Assembly (NCBI RefSeq): GCF_003234795.2
Contig: NZ_CP126268.1
Coordinates: 1,860,001 to 1,924,000, forward strand
Source of the DNA: Curtobacterium sp. MCLR17_032
GTDB taxonomy: Bacteria > Actinomycetota > Actinomycetes > Actinomycetales > Microbacteriaceae
DNA length: 64,000 nucleotides
Direction of reading: 5' to 3'
The notes under the pieces were generated by a model, which made no database searches, was not told the origin of the DNA, and saw nothing but the letters and a program-made list of their open reading frames with translations. Every line of letters begins with the position of its first letter. Positions within the stretch are counted from its first letter, which is position 1. Below are positions 18,957 to 27,267 of this stretch, in pieces. The position numbers and the translations under genes are program-made.

Positions 18957-18962
18957 ATTATG
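18957..18962 (-). promoter_or_regulatory. -10 box (CATAAT) of ctaE-qcrCAB
   Basis: CATAAT, close to TATAAT, ends 7 nt before the GTG proposed as ctaE start, giving a leaderless respiratory operon. It is the closest TATAAT match among the leaderless boxes found here. Confidence 0.5.
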
Positions 18963-19016
18963 GCGGAAACCCCCGACAGTGTTTTCGCAGGCAACTGGCG
19001 GGTCCTCCAGAATCAG

Positions 19017-19022
19017 TACGAT
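19017..19022 (+). promoter_or_regulatory. -10 box (TACGAT) of leaderless trpD promoter
   Basis: TACGAT lies 6 nt before the trpD ATG. There is no Shine-Dalgarno-like sequence between them. Confidence 0.6.
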
Positions 19023-19028
19023 CGAGCC

Positions 19029-20093
19029 ATGTCTGACGCACTCACCTGGCCGGCCGTGATCAGCGCGCTCATGGCGCGCGAGGACCTCTCGATCAGGCAG
19101 TCCACATGGGCCATGGAGCAGATCGTGCAGGGGAAGGCCACGTCCGCACAGATCGCGGCCTTCGCCGTGGCCCTCCGCGCCAAGGGCGAGACCGTCGACG
19201 AGGTGGTCGGTTTCCGCGACGCGATCCTCGACGCCGCCGTCCCGCTCGACGTCGACCCGATGGCGCTCGACATCGTCGGGACCGGCGGGGACGTGGTCGG
19301 CACGGTCAACGTCTCGACCATGGCCGCGATCGTCATCGCCGCCGCGGGCGTGCCCGTCGTCAAGCACGGCAACCGCGCGAGCTCGTCCAAGTCCGGCTCG
19401 AGCGACGTGCTCGCCGCGCTCGGCCTCGACCTCACGATGGACGCCGCGCGTGTCGCCGAGACGTTCCGGCGTGTCGGTCTGACCTTCGCCTTCGCCAGCG
19501 CGTTCCACCCCGGATTCGCCCACGCAGCCCCGGTCCGGCGGGAGATCGGGGTCCCGACGGTGTTCAACTTCCTCGGCCCGCTGGTGAACCCGGCGCGGTG
19601 CGAGGCGAACGCGGTGGGCGTGGCGCAGCTCGAACTCGTGCCGATCATCACGGGCGTGTTCCAGACCCGGGGAGCGACCGCACTCGTGTTCCGCGGCGAC
19701 GACGGCCTCGACGAACTCACCACCACCGGCCACAGCCACATCTGGGAGGTGTCCGGTGGCCGCATCACCGAGCACGACCTCGACCCGCGTGACCTCGGCA
19801 TCCCTCGCGCCCGGACCGAGGACCTGCTCGGCGGCGAGCCGGCGGAGAACGCGGCCATCGTCCGCACGGTGCTCGCGGGGGAGACCGGGCCGGTCCGCGA
19901 CATCGTCCTGTTGAACGCCGCCGCCGGGCTCGTGTCCTTCCGCCTCGCGCAGGACCCGACCGAGGCGGACCGCCCGATCCTGCAGCGCTTCCGCGAGCAG
20001 CTGGTCATCGCGTCGGACTCGATCGATTCCGGCGCCGCCATGCGCAAACTGGACGAGTGGGTGGGTGTGGCGCCGGCCCCGACGTCGGCCTGA
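19029..20093 (+). CDS. trpD: Anthranilate phosphoribosyltransferase
   Basis: A 354-residue enzyme of tryptophan synthesis that joins anthranilate and PRPP. The PRPP loop IVGTGGDVVGTVNVST, the second conserved segment VKHGNRASSSKSGSSDVLAALG, and FAFASAFHPGF with FNFLGPLVNPA are all intact. An upstream in-frame extension was rejected because the length then exceeds the family and the TACGAT box fits the ATG at 19029. It stands alone here, divergent from ctaE, an arrangement common in actinobacteria, with the rest of trp elsewhere. Confidence 0.95.
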   Translation: MSDALTWPAVISALMAREDLSIRQSTWAMEQIVQGKATSAQIAAFAVALRAKGETVDEVVGFRDAILDAAVPLDVDPMALDIVGTGGDVVGTVNVSTMAAIVIAAAGVPVVKHGNRASSSKSGSSDVLAALGLDLTMDAARVAETFRRVGLTFAFASAFHPGFAHAAPVRREIGVPTVFNFLGPLVNPARCEANAVGVAQLELVPIITGVFQTRGATALVFRGDDGLDELTTTGHSHIWEVSGGRITEHDLDPRDLGIPRARTEDLLGGEPAENAAIVRTVLAGETGPVRDIVLLNAAAGLVSFRLAQDPTEADRPILQRFREQLVIASDSIDSGAAMRKLDEWVGVAPAPTSA

Positions 20094-20134
20094 GTCGCCG
20101 ACACCCGACCGGCGGACGCGTCGGGTCGCGCGCA

Positions 20135-20200
20135 CCACGCAACGACGGGAGGCCCGTACCGGTTCTGCGGAACCGGTACGGGCCTCCCGTCGTTGCGTGG
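20135..20200. terminator. Perfect 31-bp-arm palindrome between trpD and glpK
   Basis: Arms of 31 nt (20135-20165 and 20170-20200) are fully complementary around a TGCG loop. The inner part contains GACGGGAGGCCCGT, shared with other palindromes in this window. It lies between convergent genes, so it most likely ends transcription from both sides. There is no T tract. Confidence 0.85.
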
Positions 20201-20218
20201 TCGGTCAGACGACCGACG

Positions 20219-21730
20219 TCAGCGGACGTCCTCGTCGACCCAGTCGAAGGTCTTCGTGACGGCCTTCTTCCAGAGTCGCAGCGTGCGCTCGCGCTCCTCG
20301 GCGTCCATGGACGGCGTCCACCGCTTGTCCTCCTGCCAGTTGGCACGGAGCTCGTCGAGGTTCGCCCAGAACCCGACGGCCAGACCGGCGGCGTAGGCGG
20401 CACCGAGGGCCGTCGTCTCGGCGACCACCGGGCGGACCACGGGGACGTCGAGGATGTCGGCCTGGAACTGCATCAGCGCGTCGTTGGCGGTCATGCCACC
20501 GTCGACCTTGAGCTCGGTGAGTTCGACGCCCGAGTCGGCGTTGACGGCGTCCAGGACCTCGCGGGTCTGCAGTGCCGTGGCCTCGAGGGCGGCACGCGCG
20601 ATGTGGCCCTTGTTGACGTAGCGGGTGAGGCCGACGAGCGCGCCACGGGCGTCCGGACGCCAGTACGGGGCGAAGAGGCCGGAGAAGGCGGGGACGAAGT
20701 AGACGCCACCGTTGTCCTCGACCGACTTGGCGAGGGTCTCGACCTCGGGCGCGCTGCCGATGATGCCGAGGTTGTCGCGGAGCCACTGGATGAGCGACCC
20801 GGTGACGGCGATCGACCCCTCGAGTGCGTAGTGCGTCTCCTGGTCGCCGAGCTTGTAGCCGACGGTCGTGAGCAGCCCGTTCTCCGAGCGGACGATGTCC
20901 GTGCCCGTGTTGAAGATGAGGAAGTTACCGGTGCCGTAGGTGTTCTTCGACTCGCCCTGGTCGAACGCGGCCTGGCCGAAGGTCGCTGCCTGCTGGTCGC
21001 CCAGGATGCCGGCGATCGGGACCTCGCGGAGGAGGCTCGAGGACTCGACGTGGCCGTAGACCTCGGAGGAGCTGACGATCTCGGGGAGCATCGACTTCGG
21101 CACACCGAAGTCGGCCAGGATGTCGTCGCGCCACTGCAGCGTCTCGAGGTCCATGAACAGGGTGCGCGAGGCGTTGGTGACGTCGGTCTTGTGGACGCCG
21201 CCGTCGGTGCCGCCGGTCAGGTTCCAGAGGACCCAGGTGTCGGTGGTGCCGAAGAGCAGGTCGCCGGCCTCCGCCTTCTCACGGGCGCCCTCGACGTTCT
21301 CGAGGATCCACATGATCTTGGTACCGGCGAAGTACGTCGCCAGGGGCAGGCCCACGATGGCCTTGTAGCGGTCGGTGTCACCGTCGGCGAGCTTGTCGAC
21401 GAGCGCCTGGGTGCGGGTGTCCTGCCAGACGATGGCGTTGTAGACGGCCTTGCCGGTGGTGCGGTCCCAGACGACGGCGGTCTCACGCTGGTTGGTGATG
21501 CCCACGGCGGCGACGTCGTGGCGGGTGATGTCGGCGCGGGAGAGTGCCTGGCCGATGACCTCGCGGGTGTTGTCCCAGATCTCCGCCGGGTCGTGCTCGA
21601 CCCAACCGGCGCGCGGGAAGATCTGCTCGTGTTCCTTCTGACCGACGGAGACGATCGACCCGGAGTGGTCGAAGACGATCGCTCGCGTGCTGGTCGTGCC
21701 CTGGTCGATGGCGACGATGTAGTCGGCCAT
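20219..21730 (-). CDS. glpK: Glycerol kinase
   Basis: A 503-residue FGGY kinase that converts glycerol to sn-glycerol-3-phosphate. The ATP-binding start [18 protein letters not shown], the glycerol-contact segment [14 protein letters not shown], and the [13 protein letters not shown] and [21 protein letters not shown] motifs are conserved and in order. The ATG has an AAGGAG site 6 nt upstream. It follows glpF on the same strand after 197 bp, so uptake and phosphorylation are genetically linked. Confidence 0.97.
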   Translation of the reverse strand: MADYIVAIDQGTTSTRAIVFDHSGSIVSVGQKEHEQIFPRAGWVEHDPAEIWDNTREVIGQALSRADITRHDVAAVGITNQRETAVVWDRTTGKAVYNAIVWQDTRTQALVDKLADGDTDRYKAIVGLPLATYFAGTKIMWILENVEGAREKAEAGDLLFGTTDTWVLWNLTGGTDGGVHKTDVTNASRTLFMDLETLQWRDDILADFGVPKSMLPEIVSSSEVYGHVESSSLLREVPIAGILGDQQAATFGQAAFDQGESKNTYGTGNFLIFNTGTDIVRSENGLLTTVGYKLGDQETHYALEGSIAVTGSLIQWLRDNLGIIGSAPEVETLAKSVEDNGGVYFVPAFSGLFAPYWRPDARGALVGLTRYVNKGHIARAALEATALQTREVLDAVNADSGVELTELKVDGGMTANDALMQFQADILDVPVVRPVVAETTALGAAYAAGLAVGFWANLDELRANWQEDKRWTPSMDAEERERTLRLWKKAVTKTFDWVDEDVR

Positions 21731-21744
21731 TGGTGCTCCTTACG

Positions 21745-21920
21745 ACGGTGTTCGGTGCTGCGGACGGGACGGGTCGACCCGGTCGCTCAGGTGGTGCGGG
21801 TTGTGCGGGTGGTGCGGCGCGCCTGGACGCGCTGGGTGGGACGCGGCCGCCACGTCGGAGGTGCAGTGCGGCGGCCGCGCGGGTGGTGCTGGTCGTGCGT
21901 CGTGCGTCGTGCTGGTGCGG
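21745..21920. repeat. GTG/CGT-rich low-complexity spacer between glpF and glpK
   Basis: The gap is filled with short reiterations of GTGCGGGT, GTGCGTC and GGTGCTGGT on the plus strand. No frame or clean hairpin was recognised. Confidence 0.5.
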
Positions 21921-21927
21921 GGACGAG

Positions 21928-22650
21928 CTACGCCATCGGGAGCAGCGGTCCGGCGAGCAGCGCGGCGATCGTGCCACCGACGAGCGGGCCGACGACCGGG
22001 ACCCAGGCGTAGGACCAGTCGCTGGTGCCCTTGCCCTTGATGGGCAGGAAGGCGTGCGCGATGCGCGGGCCGAGGTCACGGGCCGGGTTGATCGCGTAGC
22101 CGGTCGGGCCACCGAGCGAGACACCGATCGCGATCACCAGGAAGGCGACCGGGATGGCGCCGAGTTCGGTCGGCGTCTTGCCGTTCGTGAAGGCGAGGAC
22201 GACGAACACGAGGACGAACGTGCCGATGATCTCGGTCACCAGGTTCCACGCGTAGTTGCGGATCGCGGGGCCGGTCGAGAAGACGCCGAGCTTCGCCGCG
22301 GGGTCGGGCTCCTCGTCGAAGTGCTGCTTGTAGGCGAGCCAGACGATGACGGCACCGATGATCGCACCGATGAGCTGTGCGAGCCAGAAGAGGAACATCT
22401 CGCCGACGGTGATGTTGCCGATGATGGCCTGCGCGATGGTCACGGCGGGGTTCAGCTGGCCGCCGGACTTGTACGAGACGGTGACGCCGGCGAAGACCGC
22501 GAAGCCCCAACCGATCGTGACCATGAGGAAGCCTGCGCCGAAGCCCTTGGACTTCGTGAGGGAGACCGCGGCGACCACGCCGCCACCCAGGATGATGAGC
22601 ATCGCCGTGCCGACGAGCTCAGACAGGAATTTGACGCCGATGTCGTCCAC
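21928..22650 (-). CDS. glpF: Glycerol facilitator (aquaglyceroporin)
   Basis: A 240-residue MIP channel with six membrane helices. The two half-helix motifs are NPAVT (GGQLNPAVT) and NPARD (YAINPARDLGPR). The Asp after the second NPA is typical of glycerol-conducting members rather than strict water channels. The GTG start at 22650 has GGAGG 5 nt upstream. It is first in a glpF-glpK unit and divergent from dhaKLM across a 370-bp control region. Confidence 0.93.
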   Translation of the reverse strand: MDDIGVKFLSELVGTAMLIILGGGVVAAVSLTKSKGFGAGFLMVTIGWGFAVFAGVTVSYKSGGQLNPAVTIAQAIIGNITVGEMFLFWLAQLIGAIIGAVIVWLAYKQHFDEEPDPAAKLGVFSTGPAIRNYAWNLVTEIIGTFVLVFVVLAFTNGKTPTELGAIPVAFLVIAIGVSLGGPTGYAINPARDLGPRIAHAFLPIKGKGTSDWSYAWVPVVGPLVGGTIAALLAGPLLPMA

Positions 22651-23019
22651 CGGTACCTCCGATTTGCTGTGGTCGGGGGCCCGGCTGAGCACCGGCACTC
22701 CCCGTCGAGTTATTGAGCCCGAGCATAGTGCTGGGGATTTCCGGAGGGTGATGGACACGAACCGCATTCCGGCGAAAGTGAACGGACGTGCACCGGTCGT
22801 GGATGCGCGAGGACTCGGGAAGGGGCTCGGGACGAGCGACCGCTGCACGAACGTGCAGCTCGGCGGCACAGGCACCCGGAACGACCGCTGGCGCGGACAC
22901 GTCCCGGCGGTACAGTGAGCCGACTCCGGACGACGTCGGCGGTGTGCAGACGGTGGACCGGTGCCGGACATCCGTGTCGTACCCGTGTCACACCCTCGTC
23001 GCACTCCCGGAGGCGCAGC
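22651..23019. promoter_or_regulatory. Divergent control region between glpF and dhaK
   Basis: This 369-bp non-coding gap holds a TATGCT box on the minus strand (22722-22727) usable for glpF, a TACAGT box on the plus strand (22911-22916) usable for dhaK, and an 18-bp palindrome described separately. No regulator gene is adjacent. Confidence 0.5.
22842..22859. promoter_or_regulatory. 18-bp perfect palindrome, candidate operator
   Basis: GCTGCACGAACGTGCAGC has two 8-bp complementary arms around AA. It lies 52 bp upstream of the dhaK-side TACAGT box. Its size fits a site for a dimeric helix-turn-helix repressor or activator, but the regulator is unknown. Confidence 0.45.
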
Positions 23020-24021
23020 ATGAAGAAGCTCATCAACGACCCGCACGACGTCGTCATCGAGACCGTCCGGGGGTTCGCCCTCGCCCATGCCGAACACGTG
23101 GTGCTGGTCGAGGACCCGGTCCACCTGCACCGCCGCGACGCCCCGGTCAGCGGCAAGGTCGGCATCGTCAGCGGCGGCGGCAGCGGCCACGAGCCCCTGC
23201 ACGCCGGCTTCGTCGGACACGGCATGCTCGACGCCGCCGTGCCGGGCCCGGTGTTCACCAGCCCGACCCCCGACCCGATCGTCGCCGCCACGAAGGCCGT
23301 CGACGGGGGAGCGGGCGTGCTCCACATCGTGAAGAACTACACCGGGGACGTCCTGAACTTCGAGACCGCCGCCGAGCTCGCCGCGATGGACGACGTCCGG
23401 GTCGAGAGCGTCGTGGTCGACGACGACGTCGCCGTGCAGGACTCGCTCTTCACCGCCGGTCGCCGTGGCGTGGCCGGCACGGTCGTCGTCGAGAAGTGTG
23501 CCGGCGCCGCCGCCGAGCGCGGTGACGACCTGGACGCCGTCGCGGCGGTGGCCCGGCACGTCAACGAGGTGACCCGGTCCATGGGGCTCGCGCTGGCCTC
23601 CGGCACCGTCCCGCACGCCGGCGAGCCCTCGTTCACGCTGGCCGACGACGAGGTCGAACTCGGCATCGGCATCCACGGCGAGCCCGGTCGCGAGCGCATC
23701 CCGATGGCCCCGGCCAACGAACTGGTCGACCGGGTGCTCGAGCCGATCCTGACCGACCTGCAGGCACCCGCCGGCTCGCAGCTGCTCCTGCTCGTCAACG
23801 GCATGGGCGGCACGCCGCAGTCGGAGCTCTACATCGCCTACCGACGCGCCGCCGAGGTCCTGTCGGATCGTGGCTACACGGTCGCGCGTAGCCTGGTCGG
23901 CAACTACGTCACCTCCCTCGAGATGCAGGGGTTCTCGCTCACCGTCACGGTGCTCGACGAGGACCTCACGGCACTCTGGGACGCGCCGGTGGAGACGCCG
24001 TCGCTCCGCTGGGGGCGCTGA
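23020..24021 (+). CDS. dhaK: Dihydroxyacetone kinase, DHA-binding subunit DhaK
   Basis: A 333-residue subunit that holds dihydroxyacetone covalently. The hemiaminal histidine is His199 in SGTVPHAGEPSF. The family opening MKKLINDPHDVVIETVRGFA and the GKVGIVSGGGSGHEPLHAGFVG loop are present. The ATG follows a CGGAGG site at a spacing of about 6 nt. It begins dhaK-dhaL-dhaM. In PTS-dependent systems DhaL-bound ADP is re-phosphorylated by DhaM, so phosphoenolpyruvate is the final donor. Confidence 0.95.
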   Translation: MKKLINDPHDVVIETVRGFALAHAEHVVLVEDPVHLHRRDAPVSGKVGIVSGGGSGHEPLHAGFVGHGMLDAAVPGPVFTSPTPDPIVAATKAVDGGAGVLHIVKNYTGDVLNFETAAELAAMDDVRVESVVVDDDVAVQDSLFTAGRRGVAGTVVVEKCAGAAAERGDDLDAVAAVARHVNEVTRSMGLALASGTVPHAGEPSFTLADDEVELGIGIHGEPGRERIPMAPANELVDRVLEPILTDLQAPAGSQLLLLVNGMGGTPQSELYIAYRRAAEVLSDRGYTVARSLVGNYVTSLEMQGFSLTVTVLDEDLTALWDAPVETPSLRWGR

Positions 24022-24083
24022 CACCGCACGACGACTCCGCTCACGACGCCGACCCACGGGCCGGCCGCACGAAGGGACACACC

Positions 24084-24710
24084 TTGTCGCTCGACACCGC
24101 CTGGGCCATCGACTGGTTCCGCCGCACCGCCGCCACGATCGACGAGCACCGGGCAGAGCTGATCACGCTCGACCGCGAGATCGGTGACGGCGACCACGGT
24201 GAGAACCTCGACCGCGGGTTCCGGGCGGTGCTCGTCGCGCTCGACGACGCGGACCTCGAGACCCCAGGCGCCGTGTTCAAGCTCGTGGCGACCAAGCTCA
24301 TCTCCACGGTCGGTGGTGCGGCCGGTCCGCTGTTCGGCACCGCGTACCTCAAGGCGGCACAGGCCGCCGGCGACGCCGCGGAGCTCGACGCCGACACGCT
24401 CGTCGCGGTCCTCACCGCGGCGCGTGACGGCGTCGTCTCCCGCGGCAAGGCCGAGGTCGGCGACAAGACGATGATCGACGCGTGGACGCCGGCCGTCGAC
24501 GCGGCAGCTGCGGCAGCTGCCGCGGGGGAGACCCCGGAGCGCGTGCTCGCCGCGGCCGCCGACGCCGCCGCCACCGGCGCGGAGTCGACCGACGCACTCG
24601 TCGCCCGGAAGGGCCGTGCGAGCTACCTCGGCGACCGTGCCGTCGGGCACCGCGACCCGGGCGCCCAGTCGAGCGCCTACGTCCTGCGCGCGGCCGTGGA
24701 CGCGGCATGA
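24084..24710 (+). CDS. dhaL: Dihydroxyacetone kinase, ADP-binding subunit DhaL
   Basis: A 208-residue all-helical subunit that carries ADP/ATP. The Mg-binding aspartates lie in EIGDGDHGENLDRGF, followed by VGGAAGPLFGTAYLKAA and the VGDKTMIDAWTPAVDA motif. The start is a TTG at 24084 supported by GAAGGGAC upstream and the family N-terminus LDTAWAIDWFRR. The stop overlaps the dhaM ATG (ATGA at 24707-24710). Confidence 0.94.
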   Translation: MSLDTAWAIDWFRRTAATIDEHRAELITLDREIGDGDHGENLDRGFRAVLVALDDADLETPGAVFKLVATKLISTVGGAAGPLFGTAYLKAAQAAGDAAELDADTLVAVLTAARDGVVSRGKAEVGDKTMIDAWTPAVDAAAAAAAAGETPERVLAAAADAAATGAESTDALVARKGRASYLGDRAVGHRDPGAQSSAYVLRAAVDAA

Positions 24711-25450
24711 GCGTCGGCATCCTCGTCGTCTCGCACAGCGCCGCCGTCGCTCAGGGCACGGTCGACATCGCCCGGCAGATGGCCGGCGACGTGCAGCTCG
24801 TCGCAGCGGGCGGCACCGACGAGGGCGGCATCGGCACCTCGTTCGAGGCGATCACCGCCGGCATCGACCAGCTCGCCGGAGCGGAGGGCATCGTCGTGCT
24901 CTGCGACCTCGGATCGGCCTACCTCACGACGGACACCGCGCTCGACTTCCTCGACGACGACCTGCGTGCACGGGTCCACGTCTCGGACGCCCCGATCGTC
25001 GAGGGGACCGTCGCCGCGGCGGTCGCCGCCCAGACCGGCGGTGACGTCGACGCGGTCCTGGCGGCTGCTGCCAGCGCTGCCGGTGCCGAGACCGACGCCG
25101 GTCCCGACGACGCGGCCACGGGCCTCCCGGGAGGCGCGCCCCACGTGACCGACGCCGGTGCGGCCGACGGGACCCACGCTGCTGCGGCCGACGGGACCCA
25201 CGCGTCCGCCACCGTGGAGCTGGTCAACGCGTCCGGCCTGCACGCACGTCCCGCCGCGGAGTTCGTGAAGACCGCCGCGAAGCACGACGCGTCCGTCCGG
25301 GTGAACGGCGTCGACGCGAAGAGCCTGCTGGCGATCATGGCGCTCGCGCTGCCGAAGGGGGCGGCGGTGACGATCGAGGCCTCCGGCCCCGACGCACGCG
25401 CCGCGGTCGACGCCCTGGCCGACCTGGTTCGGTCCGGCTTCGGCGAGTAG
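24707..25450 (+). CDS. dhaM: Phosphotransferase DhaM fused to an HPr domain
   Basis: A 247-residue fusion. The N-terminal domain (1-125) is the EIIA-mannose-like DhaM with phosphorylatable His10 in VVSHSAAVA. The C-terminal domain (about 163-247) is HPr with His179 in NASGLHARPAAEF and the regulatory-serine region DAKSLLAIMALALPKG. A flexible Ala/Asp/Thr-rich linker holds a duplicated ADGTHA unit. The EI-like domain found in some DhaM proteins is absent, so PTS enzyme I must act from elsewhere. The fusion brings phosphate relay from HPr to DhaM into one chain. Confidence 0.92.
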   Translation: MSVGILVVSHSAAVAQGTVDIARQMAGDVQLVAAGGTDEGGIGTSFEAITAGIDQLAGAEGIVVLCDLGSAYLTTDTALDFLDDDLRARVHVSDAPIVEGTVAAAVAAQTGGDVDAVLAAAASAAGAETDAGPDDAATGLPGGAPHVTDAGAADGTHAAAADGTHASATVELVNASGLHARPAAEFVKTAAKHDASVRVNGVDAKSLLAIMALALPKGAAVTIEASGPDARAAVDALADLVRSGFGE

Positions 25451-25461
25451 TCCTCTCGCAA

Positions 25462-25523
25462 GACGCAACGTGGGCGGTTCCTCGCAGCGGTACTCCGTTG
25501 CGCGGTGCCGCCCACGTTGCGTC
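25462..25523. terminator. Inverted repeat between dhaM and XRE gene
   Basis: Perfect 16-nt arms GACGCAACGTGGGCGG / CCGCCCACGTTGCGTC enclose a 30-nt loop. It is placed between convergent genes and is sequence-distinct from the GGGAGGCCCG palindromes. Confidence 0.7.
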
Positions 25524-25533
25524 CCGCGGAGGG

Positions 25534-26358
25534 TCAGACGCGCTGGAGGCCCGTGACCCGCAGCAGGTCGAGTCGCGACGCGTCCTCGCTGCCGGGGACC
25601 ACCGTGTAGACGACGATCCGCAGGTCGCTGCCCGGCACCGAGAGGGTGTCGCAGTCGACCTCGATCGGGCCGACCGGCGTCCGCAGGGTCTTGCGGCTGG
25701 TCCGGTGCTCGGCGATCCGGGCCTCACCCCAGCGCCGCTCGAACTCGGGGCTCGTCGCCCGCAGGTCCCGCACGAGCTCAGCGAGGTGGCGGTCGTCCGG
25801 GTAGCGACCGAGCGCGGTGCGGAGGTCGGCGGCCAGGTCCGACGCGAAGGCCTCGGCGTGCTCGTCGTCGAAGTCGACCCCGGCGTGGCCGTCGGTGAAG
25901 AACTGCCAGACCAGGTTCGCCGAGCGCCCCTGCCACCGGTCGCCGTCGCCCGTCGCCGCGGCCCAGAGCTCGTTGCGGTGCAGCAGGTCGTGGCTGGCGG
26001 TGAACACGGCGAGCGGCACGTCCGTCAGCCGGTCAACGATCCGCTGCACGCCGGGCGTGATGTGCCGGGGGACGAGCCCGCGGGACGGGGGAGCGGCGCC
26101 GGCGACCCGGAACAGGTGGTCCCGCTCCGGCTCGGTCAGACGGAGCGCGGTGGCCAGGGCGGCGAGCAGCTGCGGTGACGGGTTGGTCGCACGGCCCTGC
26201 TCGAGACGCACGACGTAGTCGACGCTGACGCCGGCGAGGGCCGCGAGCTCCTCACGCCGGAGCCCCGCGGTCCGCCGGCCGGCGCCGGCGGGCAGACCGA
26301 CCTCGGCGGGGCTGACCCGGTCGCGCCAGGACCGCAGGACGTCGGCGAACTCGCTCAT
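25534..26358 (-). CDS. XRE-family regulator with MmyB-like ligand domain
   Basis: A 274-residue transcription regulator. An N-terminal helix-turn-helix (GLRREELAALAGVSVDYVVRLEQGR, about 34-58) is followed by an MmyB-like PAS-type domain (DVPLAVFTASHDLLHRNELWAA to the end). This architecture is frequent in actinobacteria beside oxidoreductase genes and usually controls the divergent neighbour. The SDR gene starts 119 bp away on the other strand. Confidence 0.9.
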   Translation of the reverse strand: MSEFADVLRSWRDRVSPAEVGLPAGAGRRTAGLRREELAALAGVSVDYVVRLEQGRATNPSPQLLAALATALRLTEPERDHLFRVAGAAPPSRGLVPRHITPGVQRIVDRLTDVPLAVFTASHDLLHRNELWAAATGDGDRWQGRSANLVWQFFTDGHAGVDFDDEHAEAFASDLAADLRTALGRYPDDRHLAELVRDLRATSPEFERRWGEARIAEHRTSRKTLRTPVGPIEVDCDTLSVPGSDLRIVVYTVVPGSEDASRLDLLRVTGLQRV

Positions 26359-26385
26359 GCACCCATCCTCGCGCGGATCGGCAGC

Positions 26386-26408
26386 GGGACCGTGGTACTC
26401 CTAGTCCC
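26386..26408. promoter_or_regulatory. Possible operator GGGAC-N13-GTCCC
   Basis: A short inverted repeat in the gap between the XRE regulator and the SDR gene; it could be the regulator's binding site. The arms are only 5 bp, so support is weak. Confidence 0.3.
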
Positions 26409-26463
26409 AGGGTCCACCGGACAGCACGTCGACCGGGGCCTGGGGGAGTCGGGGCAGAGCGAG

Positions 26464-26469
26464 CACGAT
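26464..26469 (+). promoter_or_regulatory. Possible -10 variant (CACGAT) for the SDR gene
   Basis: CACGAT ends 7 nt before the ATG at 26477, the leaderless spacing. The same hexamer precedes the VOC gene at 61182. Confidence 0.35.
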
Positions 26470-26476
26470 GGTCCCC

Positions 26477-27157
26477 ATGACCACCACACTCATCACCGGG
26501 GCGAACCGCAGCCTCGGACTCGAGACCGCCCGCCGACTCCTCGAGGACGGCCACACCGTGTACGCCGGCGTCCGCAACCCGGACGACGCCGTCGAGGTGC
26601 GTGCCCTCGGCGCCACCGTCGTCCGACTCGACGTCACCGACCAGTCGAGCATCGACGAGGCCGTCGCGTCGATCCCGGCGCTCGACGTCCTCGTCAACAA
26701 CGCCGGGGTGCTCGGAACCGCGCACGGGGTCGACGACCTCACCGCCGACGCGATGGCGTCCGTCCTCGACGCCAACGTCACCGGCATCGTCCGGGTCACC
26801 CAGGCTGCGCTGCCGCTGCTCCGTGCCTCCGAGAACCCCGTCATCGTGAACGTCGCGTCCGGCGTCGGCTGGCCGCGGTTCCTCAGCACGCCGGGACACG
26901 ACGAGTTCCCCGTGCCGAGCATCCCGTACGCCGCGTCGAAGGCCGCCGTCATCACCCTCACCGTGCAGTACGCCAAGAACCTGCCGGGCTTCCGCGTCAA
27001 CGTCAGCGACCCGGGCTACACCGCGACGGACTTCAACGGGCACTCCGGCCACCAGACGGTGACCGAGGGCACGGATGCCACCGTCATGCTCGCGCTCCTC
27101 GGGCCGGACGGGCCGACCGGCGAGTTCCACAACCGGCACGGGCGCGTCGACTACTGA
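26477..27157 (+). CDS. Short-chain dehydrogenase/reductase
   Basis: A 226-residue classical SDR. Cofactor loop TGANRSLGLE, the NNAGV motif, the catalytic serine region VNVASGVG and the YAASK pair (Tyr-x3-Lys) are all present. The Arg near the end of beta-2 (GVRNPDD) favours NADPH. The ATG at 26477 is preferred to the one at 26468 because of its leaderless spacing to CACGAT, though this is uncertain. It is divergent from the MmyB-like regulator, its probable controller. Confidence 0.9.
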   Translation: MTTTLITGANRSLGLETARRLLEDGHTVYAGVRNPDDAVEVRALGATVVRLDVTDQSSIDEAVASIPALDVLVNNAGVLGTAHGVDDLTADAMASVLDANVTGIVRVTQAALPLLRASENPVIVNVASGVGWPRFLSTPGHDEFPVPSIPYAASKAAVITLTVQYAKNLPGFRVNVSDPGYTATDFNGHSGHQTVTEGTDATVMLALLGPDGPTGEFHNRHGRVDY

Positions 27158-27178
27158 CGACGAGCGGTCGTGAGCCGA

Positions 27179-27228
27179 CGACGGACGGGAGGCCCGTGGC
27201 GGATCCGCCACGGGCCTCCCGTCCGTCG
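27179..27228. terminator. Perfect 50-bp palindrome after the SDR gene
   Basis: Two 25-nt arms meet at GGATCC with no loop. The core GACGGGAGGCCCGTGGC is shared with other terminal palindromes. It sits between convergent SDR and pentapeptide-repeat genes. Confidence 0.85.
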
Positions 27229-27267
27229 GTCTGGTCGCGGTGCGTCGTCGGTCTGCGGTGGTGCGGG

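Noticed and set aside
24482..24706. Upstream extension of dhaM
   Set aside because: It overlaps dhaL in another frame and lacks family similarity; the ATGA junction at 24707 is the normal coupling.
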